NCBI GenBank assembly: GCA_032622095.1 | Contig: CP136067.1 | Span: 90,446,707-90,510,706, forward strand | Length of the DNA: 64,000 bases | Reading direction: 5' to 3' | Source: Siphonodentalium dalli | Taxonomy: Eukaryota > Mollusca > Scaphopoda > Gadilida > Siphonodentaliidae | Shown: piece after piece, positions 24,001-36,000 of the stretch | Layout: each line of letters begins with the position of its first letter | Numbering within the stretch: position 1 is the stretch's first letter | Position numbers and translations under genes: made by a program | Notes under the pieces: generated by a model | Database searches by the model: none | Told to the model about the DNA's origin: nothing | Seen by the model: the letters and a program-made list of their open reading frames with translations, nothing else

Positions 24001-27000
24001 AATCGCGTTACATTTATTTATTTATTATTACAGCATGTATTTCAGTCTGATCCCGGCCGAGTCATAGTACGCTCACCGCCAGGGGACACATTTGTTGCAG
24101 TTATTTCCCAGATCTCGATCACGGAATATACCTCGACAATGGGCATGGTAACTCGAGAAATATCATATAGCTCAAATAATGTTATTTGTCTACAGAACTT
24201 AAGCTTTCTTTGATCAGCCTTGACGCATTCTCCCGTAATGATAATATATTAACCTATTTTTAAGAAAGGCAAGCAAGACTATTTTAATCTGTTAAGGAAC
24301 AACTCCAGATATGTTTTGAAGCATTTCGGTTCTGATTGGGATATTCCGTGTGTTAGCAGCACAATTGAGGATTTTACAAGTAAATTATACAGTCGGAAGA
24401 GGCTATCGTCCGTAGACGAGACACGTCGTGAAATATTTTGGGAAAAATATCAAAACAAAGGTAAAATTGTTGATCTATCCCTGATCAGTGTCCGCCCTGG
24501 CCCGAAATTCTTTGTAGCCATTTTTTTAGCCACTTGTGCAATTTTTTTAGCCACTTTTGGAAACGTTTAGCCACATACTGTGGGATACATTAGCACAAGA
24601 CTTAATAGGAAATAAACATTTATTTACTACATTTGTTTACAATAAATTGTCGTTCAGTCCGCGGTCGACACGAAAAATGCATGTAGCCATATGTTTAGCC
24701 ACCAGCTTAGTTATTTTAGCCACTTTGTATTTTTTGTTGGCAATTTGCTAAAATGGCTAACGGCAGGGCGAACACTGTCCCTGATACCGCCATGTTTTGA
24801 CAGTCGGCAATTTCATGTCAAACGAGCAAATTATTACTGACGTAATGACTCAATCAGACGTTCGTCAAGCGCGTCACTAAATAACGTTTTGGGGGAGGGT
24901 TACGTGTTTACGCCGCGTTCACGCTACGTTCGACACACGTCTACAATGATTCAATCATCGTATACCGATATGCTTTGCATTACAAAAATGTATATATCGT
25001 ACACTTATGATAGTCTTTCGCGAATATTAATCAAACTTATATACATGTATCTCCGTGATATGAGGAGTCTAATTGTGTTGTTTAAGTATGTCAAAAGTGG
25101 CGCCGCTCAAGTCAGTCATGGGACTCGGAAGGGCACCAACATTGAAATTGAAACAATATAATGTTATCGCTGATTTCTACCAAATATATAAATGTTCTAC
25201 CCCATGATACGCGAAATATAATTGTGTGGTTTAATGATGCCAAATTGGTGTCGTTTGGGTCAGGGATGTTTAAGTCGCCGATTTCCACCAACGTAATATA
25301 TAGTCATCTTCACAATTGCATGGTACGGGGACTCTTATGATGTGGTTTAGAGGGGTACTGCACACTGAATCCGGCCATTTATGGGTTCGTCTCATTTTAT
25401 ACTCAACAGAATATATGCAACAAGTGAATGCATTTGAGCCATTGATTAGTGCACAAAACTCTCGTGTGCTCAATGAACAATGTAGACAACATGGTAATTA
25501 TAAAAGAAAATGAATCTATGACTCCAGTCATAACTTCATTTTCAGTATAATTACCATGTTGTTTGCGTTGTTCAAAGATCACACGAGTGTATTTTTGCAC
25601 TAATCCATTGCTTAAAATCATTCATTTGTTGCATATATTCTGTTGAGTATAAAAGGAGATGGTCCCACAATTGGCCGGATTTAGTGTACATTACACATTT
25701 AAAGAAACAAAAGTGGCCATATTCGAGTAAGTGCATGATGGGGAGAGGAGGGGCACAACAAAATGTGTCGACGATGTTCACCAAACTTATATACAACAGC
25801 CAGTTCTCCAGAAAATCAACACGTGGATTTATTCTATGATCTCTTTTACATGCAGGTGCATAATCGGCTTGGAATTGCCCCTGTTTGTGTCGATATCGGA
25901 CTGAAAATTAGAGTTCCTGTGCCATTATCGACTCGTGATGACTTATTATAAGTGCATTATGGGTGGAAAATAACACGAATACGACTTACCAGATATACGA
26001 TCTTTAAAAGTTGTGTTCATTGTGGACCACTCCTCAGAACGGAATAATGGGTATCACTCCAATATAGGCATATTTCATAATCAAATAATCCAAAATGAAC
26101 ATATGTTAATATTATAGGTCGATTATTAACCTACTTTCGCACGGATATGTTGAATATATAAAATCAGCATCTATGCATCGAATATAATGGTGTGGACTTA
26201 AATACGGCGTCGTTGGTACCGGGGCAGAAGGGCACCAGCATTTCGGAATAAAACAGTTTATCGCCTATTATTACCATAATTAGATACGAGTGTACTGGTG
26301 TGGTTCAGATTGACAGAGCGGTGCCAGGGCAAGGTACCTCCCGTCATAATTTGCTCCAAATGTCAACGTTTTTTCTATATTTTTGAAGATATCAGCGATC
26401 TGTATATTGGACAAATTGGCTCCCAAAATAACACATCGAGGACACTTCAACAATTCGTAATGACTTCACATGCCATACAATATAAAAACTTATTACAGTT
26501 ACTTAGAAGTTTCAAGATGGATCAGTAAAGAGCGTTTATTGTTAGTATATGCATGATATGGTGAAATAAAGAGCGTTTATATCAATTATACGCGAAATGG
26601 CGAAAACAGCTGGATCACTGCTATCATATTCCTTCTAAAAAAATACGTAGATATAATTCAGAGGTTAAAATGAGTCATGCTCGTTTAATAATAATCCAAC
26701 GTACTATCAGTGTATCCAAATGTTTCCACCAATAGTGTCGTTAGGTCGTCAATCATGCTCCTATTCTCTATAGCCACCATATGCGCAGATTCCGCCTCAC
26801 AAAAAGCCTTCGATTCCTGCCAATTACGCCCTTTAGTGTCGTATTTGAGACAGTACGTATTCCCTCCGAGAGTATACGGAAGGTAGCCCATTTCTGTTTG
26901 GCATTCATTTTCTGTTGGACAAACATAGTTTGGTTAAATTATTGTGAGATATACATGTACTTATAAGAGAAATATATTCATTATATGTAGTGTGTAACAT

Positions 27001-30000
27001 ATATTTCGACAAAACAATTATAATTACAGTTCATATACAGTCAGATAGTCATTGCGATAACGCAAATTAACATTAGCAAATACTCAATCATTACGTAATT
27101 GATGTTCACTTTAAGAAATGAATTAAGGGCTAAACACACGTTTTACCAAAATTTCCTAATATATCGAAATGGTTTTTCTCAAAGTCTATCGGGAGTTTCT
27201 TTTCTAAATTTGCTAAAAGTGATTATTGTAACACAATATCTAAGAACCAGCTGGAAATTATAACTCATTTTACTACACTTTTATGGCATGAACATAATTC
27301 AAATGTCACTGTTTTCAGGTACCAAACATTTGATTAAATTATGTTAAAAAGTGAAGTTAATACAGCTATGACATGACATAATCACCTGATAGAGACCAAT
27401 GTTACTCTGTAGTAATACAAAACTATTAGTTAAAATTCCTCAGTGATAAAGGGTATGTGGCATGCCACGCCAGCCGTTGAGGCATGCCAATATCCCATAA
27501 TATGTCAAATATAGCGAATTATCGAAATATGAAATACCACGAAAAAGCGAAATAGGAAAATACAGCGAAATTGCGGAATAAAAAATGCATCGAAATGACG
27601 AAATAGCGCGAATTATGAAATAAGAAATTATTTTTATTAACTAAATAACGGAGATATTTGAAGAAGTGTTTTTGACGAAATAACGGGCATATTTGGAGAA
27701 GTCTTCATGCATGACTGTCGTGCTTATTTATTTTGACTTATAAAGACATTATAACCGTGGACATCATAGGCTGGATCCCGTGTTCGATAAAGGCCACAAC
27801 CCTACAGATAGGAACCTCATTTATATTATCGACGTCGCCACTCACGTGTGTCATTGTTGCGTATTGCAATACAGGCTCTTCTTGTTTCCTTGGTATCATC
27901 TCTGTAACATATCTCACCTGTCCCACAAGACGTGGTCCCTTCACAATTGACCTGTAGCATGGACATGAAGACATTCATTAATTTTGCCAGTCAATTCTGA
28001 CAGCGGTCAAATCATAATATAACTTGTTCTGCCATATACTACATACAAACACATGGGTTTCGGTGACCGTGTTCATAGACAACAGACGGTGGCCCCCATA
28101 TAGTATACACGAATAAGACATTATTGATAACGGTTTCAAATGATAACCGACTTCGTGTAAATTATTAATTTGTATATGTGACCCGCCATATCAAATCCAG
28201 TCGGAAGTCGGGATTTTTTTTACCATGTGCCAATGCATTCTCTTATATATGCGAGTCGACCATATGTCGCCTCGCATATATAAGAGAATGCATTGGCCTA
28301 ACAATTTTTTATCATTTTTTTTAAATAAATGTTTCTGACAATTTTTAGGACATAAAATAAAAAACATCCATTACCCTGCAGGGAGCCCCACACATATATA
28401 GAAGCATATAGAAGAGTGTCTGCTCATGTTTGTCTGGGGCTCTGTATGGGTGAAATTATAAAATTGTTAAAGAATACAAGAACAAATTATTAAAATTGTT
28501 AAAAATTGTTAGGCCAATGCATTCTCTTATATATGCGAGGCGACATATGGTCGACTCGCATATATAAGAGAACACATTGGCACAGGGTAAAAAAGTCCCG
28601 ACTTCCGACTAGATTTGATATGGCGGGTCTGGATTTGATATGGCGGGTCACATATACATTGTATCGTAAGGTCATGCTGTCCCATAATAATTATGACAGA
28701 AACAGTTGACCCCCTGGTTTTGTCAACACATCCTCGCGCAAATAGGTTCTTATTGCACATAATATTCACATACAGTAGGCTCATGCTGAACTTATTTCAA
28801 AAGGACAAATAAGCCCATATCGGCATTTTTGTTAAATCTGAATTAGGCTCTACATGAACCTAGTTTGACTTACAAGATGTACGCTGTGTATACTGTGGTT
28901 TTCAATATGAACATACATGTATGTGAATACTTATGTCCAATATGAACCTATTTGCACCAGGATATGTTGATTTTGTACGGTGATTTTTCGAGATTTGTTA
29001 CACTGGAACTGGAACATTCCTAAATGATTGCGTTTTCTGTGAAACAAAGTGATGTTGAATTAGATTTGGTCATGTAAATGTTTCATCGACTATAACAGGA
29101 GGCTTATAAAAGCTTGAAGATATATTTATTTTGTCAGACTCCAATGCTACTTAAAGTAGCCTACTTTAAGTTTACACGTTCCATGCATGTTTTCCCGTGT
29201 TTCGTTATAAATAGCAGCTCGTCGTACTTTCGACTGTTACAGTGCACCATTTGATAAGCTAAACCGAAAAAAACATGAAAAATAATATGTTTAACGTGGC
29301 TTAAAATTTCAAATCATTCTCTGTTGTATATCATGATTTCAATAACAATATAAAAGATTGCCCGATCGCCTGCTTAGAGCCACTGCATGCCCGTTGATGT
29401 AAGTAAGAGTACAAGCGTGAAGGAGTGTATGCCTGAATGTGTGTATCAGATGAATATTATCTATTGTATCCAACATGTATAACCATTCATTTGGTATATA
29501 AAATCATCTGACTGTTTCAATAAAAATTATAAAAAAGAAAAGGAAAAACAAATCATTTGATAAGCTATCGCATGGTTGTCATGGCGATATGCATGCTGGA
29601 GTAATTATGTCATCTTGCTTCAAACAAGCTGTATTCGCTGCGTCCGGTTGTTCGTTGTTTTATTTGGGTTTGTCATAATTTCAGCCGCTAGTCCAGATCA
29701 CAATATGTTTCAGTTTGACCATATATAGAGGAAAGAATGCACATTGTGTGAACCTTTTCGTGCCGGGAGCTGTGCTGGTTCAGCATTACATATCATGTGC
29801 CAGTGCATTAACCCTTCCATGACTCGAACTTCCTGCAATTTCGCCAAAACCATATGCCAGTGCATTCTATATTATATGCGAGTCTCCCAGTCTTCCTTAT
29901 GGAGCCTCGCGTATATATAAGAGATAATTTACAAGGGTTACAAGGTCAAGATAAATAATGTTAGGCCATTCTATTATTTTATATATACCAGGTTCCTAAT

Positions 30001-33000
30001 TGGGATACTGGCTTATATCATAGAATGCATTGGAACAGAGTTTTCGCTAAATTGCAGGAAAGCAAAGACATAATTGCCCGGATACATGTCGCCTCATCAC
30101 AGAAAAATAAAAGAGCATGTGATCAGTCACAAGTTGTAATTTAAACCCGTCTTTACAAAATGCTCATTGTCGAGTGTTTCACTTAGAAAATTTTCAAATA
30201 ATAAGTTTAACAAACGGCCACATGTCTTTTAAAAACTTATTATCTAAACATTCCGCAAGATCCCCCCCAGATTAATAATAGAACATATACACAATGTATT
30301 TGATGGGGAAAATCCATTCACCAGGAAGGGGTTAATCGAGAGAACCAGTGGAGTCTATAGAATATTACCGGGAGAGTTCATATTCTGACAGGTATTGCTG
30401 CGTCCAGTCTTTAAATGGAGACTGCATGTGCGCATGGCGGCATACAAGATCCCGCTCTGTAGAATTTCTAGAAAAAAAATCCAGGGCCCGTATTCACCAG
30501 CTGGGTTTATATATAGTCCATCCGGTTTATTTCAGACGAAGCTATCTGTCGTCACTAATTTCATATAAATTGACCGCTATTACTGGTAGCATGACAGTGC
30601 CTGTCATTTGCAGAATGAGGTCCACGGAGGATGGATTTAGTGACACTATACCGCATAGCGGGCTAGCATTACCAAAGTCACCATCTGGAGACCTAATTCT
30701 GCTTAGGCCTCATCTTAAACGACACATATCATAATTGAGGTTCCTAATGGGTGTACATGACAATATTCACCATTTGGGAACTTCAGTCTGAGTCTATGTC
30801 TCCCATAGTATGCGGGATAGCATCACTAAATTTACCCTCTTGGGACCTCATTCAGCAAAGGACATGTACAATAAACTCAGGCTTGCACTTGTTATGTCTC
30901 TTGTTATGTTGGCAGTCTATCTATATCATTCTTGAACTTAAAGCTGTGTGATATATCCACTAACCCAATTATATAACACCCATTCCACAGAATGATTTAG
31001 TCAGAATATATACATACCGGATTGCATCAGGTGAGTCGAAATTTTGTCATGATTCGATGTCTATTGATAACTGGCATTCTCGACAGAAAAGGTCAAACAT
31101 CGGTGTGTATTTTGTCGTAAATTCTACCGACTGTACCTTGTAATTTCAGTTGTTAACATGTATCAAAATAAACTACAATGTTTATAAAATAAACCCAGGT
31201 GGTGAATACGAGCCCAGGGGCCTATACTATAGAATTACAATTGCCGTGTTTCCCCACGTGGACAGCGTTAGTCGGTAATTTCCCAGTCTTGTAAAGCTAG
31301 ACTTGTGTTCTATAGTACTCGAGCAATTGTGTTCTTGTAAATTCCTTGCATTGGATATTGGAATTTAACAATAGGCGATTACCATTTTTCACACCATACA
31401 TCGTTGTGAACTGACTTATATAATGTTCTGGGAGAGCCATTCTGTAACTGGGATTCATTTCAGCAGCAAGCTGCTCGGTTTTTGTGGTGTTTGGAGTGTC
31501 CCAACGCTGCATCTTGGTGTTATTCTATAGTACTCGAATTGTCTAACTTGGGGAAAACAAGAACTCGCTTGACGGGTTGATAAATTACCAACTTAGGGAG
31601 TTCCATAGTACAGACATAACACAAATCGGGTAGAACACGATATTAACATTACAAGTATACGAGGCTGAATTAGTGGTTGTCACCGCAATGAAACGCGTGC
31701 GAATGTCGATATGTCGGATTATCGCTTTGTGCTGTATTGCGCACTCATGCATTAACCCTTTCTCGACGTGCGAAGTTTCACCGGGTCAATACAATTGTAG
31801 TCATATTGAGATGATTGGTTCAGATGGATGGGCGTAGATAGATATATTTTGAGATGGGGTTCATAAACATAGACAAATTGGCTTTGATAAATAAGGGTTT
31901 GCACATAAATTATGTTGTGACGGGGGCGATTCTCATCAAAATACTCAACAATTGGGAATGTCACGCAGGGACGTTCAATGGGTGTTGGCGCATCACAATA
32001 ATCTTCGTCCCAAAGTTAGTGATGATTGATTTATGGGGTAAATGGCAATTAGTTCAGAAGTTTCGATCGGTTGGAATTGTTGGTTTGGGAATATCTAACA
32101 GTTGGAAATCTTGAGTAACCATTGCAGAATTTCAACCGAATGGGGTGCAAATATAGTTTTCTGGTTCAGGAAGGAGGTGTACTCGGGCAGCGGAGACCTT
32201 ATACGTGAATGTTACCGCGATTCCATGGTAGAAAATGGCACTGAATTTAAAAATTAAGACTGGATAATAGGTTATAATCATTACCATGACTAAATTTTCC
32301 AGCTAATGTAACTGCACATTATAATTTATACTACTAGTATGATGTTTTCCTACATTCGGTGTAATTTTGGTTGTTAAATCTAAGTTTCTACTTAAACAAA
32401 AAGTTACACCGACCCTTTGGAAAATATACTTGAAATATATATTTTCACCCTTTTAACTTGGAAATATTTTTATCAGTCTATTATCTCCGGCAATTCAGTT
32501 TGTTTTCAATTACATTGTACATGTATCGAAATCGTACGTATACGACAACCAGTTAAAATTTCCCTGCTCAATCTGACACTATAATCACCATGTGTAGGTT
32601 TTTCTGTCGATGGGGTTTATTTGTGATCACTCTATCCGTCTCTATCCCTTTGTGTTCGTATATACATCGTTAAATATATTTGACCATGAACCATGTAAAT
32701 ACAAGGCAAGTCATGAAAAGCTATATATTGTCTTCTATGATGTTGGTCAATAAAACATCTATCTCTTATAAAGAGCGTTTTCGCTTATGATATTTTGTAC
32801 TCGTGTTCAGCGTAAAATGTTGTAATCGTTTGTGTATTTTCGCGATGCTCGTGCCATTGGGATTATGATGCACGCAAGTAGTTTTCGTGTTCCCCATTGC
32901 CTATCATAACATTGACTTTATACACCCACTAAACCACTCGCCAAATGACTCAAATATATATAGGCATTACTATATCCATTTATGTATAATATTAGAGTAA

Positions 33001-36000
33001 GTTCCCTTTACCCATTAACAAGCGTTCGCCTCCACGCGTAGAAAACGAAGATCCATAGTACTGGATTTTGTCTGTTCTTGTAAATGACGGGGAGTCGCAC
33101 ACACTTGGAAATTATCATATCCATAGTATTCGACAGTTTGTCCACGTGGAGAAACACGGCAATTGTAATTCTATAGTATAGGCCCCTGAAGACCGGACCA
33201 GATGCATTTAACTTAACCATTTGAGTGCCAGGTCCGATTTTTTGTATCAACCCATATACCGTGTACCAATGCATTCTCTTATATATGCGAGTCGACCATA
33301 GGTCGCCTCGCATATATAAGAGAATGCATTGGCCAAACAATGTTTCATCATTTGTTATTATTTTTTACAATTTTTTACAATTTTAATATTTTTTTCTTAT
33401 ATTCTTTAACAGGCTTATTTTGTATGTTTAGGGCCAGGGAATCTTACGTTTTTCATGGGCATCAAAATTATTACTATGAATACTTGGTGATAGTTTTGAG
33501 CTATTACATGCCCTATAGCATGCTTAAGCATACCCAAAAAAAATTCAACCAAAAAAAAATCAAATTTTTTATTATTTTTATTTTTTATTTTATTTTGGGC
33601 CGATTTTATAGAACGTAAATTAGGGCACTCAAAGGGTTAAAGACATATTATGGACTTTCTCGGGTGCGTCAAATTGATAAGTTAGTACTCAGGCGCTATG
33701 TCAACACGGGGAATGTAGCATTCTACCAACATTGCCAAAAATTTCAAAGAAATCGACATACCACTCCATAGAAAACACCGTCTGAACTACGCTTATATAT
33801 ATATATATACATATATATACTAATATTTACTTCTCGATTCGGGACGCAATTATCGGCTATAAACTAACACAAATGATTTCGTCACCGAAAGTCATTGCAT
33901 TTAATTAATGTTTAAGAATGATGGTGTGATTTGTCATTTGGATTAATATTAGTAAAAGATAACTATACTTTGAGCAATATTATTCCCAATTTCTATTTGA
34001 CCACACTACTGGAGTGTTTCACATCACTTTAAGCCACTTCGGAAGAATCAACAGTATTATACGTCAGGGGTTATTGAATAAAACATCAAGAATAAAAATA
34101 ACACTCGTCATCATTGAATCACAATGCAAAGTGAAGTCTGCGTCTGACACAGTGTCGAGTTTTCTTCAAACTCAAGGATACGATATGGTACTTTATTTCC
34201 AATACACATATTTATTATATGCTTCCCCATTAAATAGTGGGAAATTGCCGTGGCGTAGAGCGTTATATCCATCGCCTGGACCGACTCGATGGATAACACT
34301 GACCGACTCGATGGATAACACTGACCGACTCGATGGATAACACAATAGTATTACTTTTTCGGAGATCACTTCCGGTTTATAGCGGCGAATCACATTAAGT
34401 TTCAAAGCGTATCAATAACAGCTGGACTATTGTTTTAATTATTGATTTTCACGGTTCATAAACTATTATTTAATTGTTATAATGTTAACTCATTTGTTTT
34501 AATATATTCTTATCACTAAATTATGTATACATTAATTTTCTCGCATCATTTCAGAATAAAACAATGGGGACTATTTCTTATGGCGGCTATGCTCGATATT
34601 TGTCATTCAGTGGTGAGCAAATCAATTGATGGAATGTAAACAAAATGCAAATGTCGAAGCTTTCTAACAATTTGAAGTGAACTGTAGGACAAAATTAGCA
34701 GTTTTGGTGCGGTTTATAGCGCATATAATAAAAAGAAAACCTACGGGTTTTGGTTGAATACCCGGATTATCTCATTCGTGGGTTCAAGGAAGTACAGAAT
34801 TTCCACTCGCGGCTTGCAGCCGCTCGTGGAAATTATGTACTTCCTTGCACCCACTCATGAGATAATTCGGGTATTCAACCAAAACTCGTAGGTATTCTCT
34901 ATATATTACATAATAGTGATGAAAATGATGGATCAAAATGTCGTATATTGTTGGGGAATGGCACAATCCTGCCAGTATGGTAATATAGGAAGAAACAACT
35001 CATAGTTATAGTAAGATGGCCTCAAGTGAGCCGTGCACAGAATGTGTATAAGTAATTTATGAGATGAGACCAATTTGAAACAATGAAGGAAGTTCATCGT
35101 TACTTTGACTTATTTATTCTCATATTATACAACATGGATTGGGGCACACGTTTTTACGAATTTTAAAGCCCCCTCCCGATACAATGTAATGGAACACATA
35201 TGCTATTAAACTGACGGTATGACACATTTACGTTCGTGATAGGTTTTGAAATATATATTATTATCCATCCCTTAACTAACACTATTTCTGATTGGGCAAA
35301 AGGCGCCACGGGAAAAAGTCATATTGGACTCCCGAATGTCATATTGGACTCCCAAGTGTGCAATATGACTTTTTTTATCGGGACTCTGTGACGTCACGAA
35401 TTAATTATTGCGAAATGAATCGATGAAATTGTAATGCGCGCGCAACACTGGTGGATTTAGCAGACGTTTCCCTTCCGCATTGAGTTTTTTTTCTTTTCCG
35501 TGTTTACTGTTCCAAATCATGCTTTCTGATGATCAAATACAAGCTTTTATAGAGAATTAAGTGCCGACAAATACCAAAAATAACCACAAGAGTTTTATTC
35601 CCAAAATTTGGATAAACATACAGTTGGATAGTAACAATGTCATTATACAATGTTGTGTACAGTACGAGTTTTTCTTGTACTCGTCCAGTTTGTGGTGAAC
35701 AGTCATATTGGAGTCGACACTGTGTGTCGTCCAATATGACTTTTCACCACAACCTGGACTCGTACAAGAAAAACGCATACTGTACACATTGTATAATAAT
35801 TTCTGATATACTTTCAATAAGAATAAAGAGTGGCTGTCTGTATACAATGTAATTGTATCGAAATCCTTTGTCACCCCTTCATAAAGTAAGCTGTCATGTG
35901 TATGCTCAAGTGAACCATGTTTAAACTGCATTATGTACTGCAACTGTAATATGCGACGAATCATTGTATGATATGGGTCAAAGGGTCAAACCGATCAGTC

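Noticed and set aside
27738-27974. 78-residue minus-strand ORF over lectin exon 2
   Set aside because: Its frame disagrees with the splice phases of the neighbouring exons and lacks the cysteine pattern. The phase-0 reading fits both neighbours.
35557-35964. 135-residue minus-strand ORF
   Set aside because: Much of it is the foldback at 35640-35803 read on one strand; no domain is seen.
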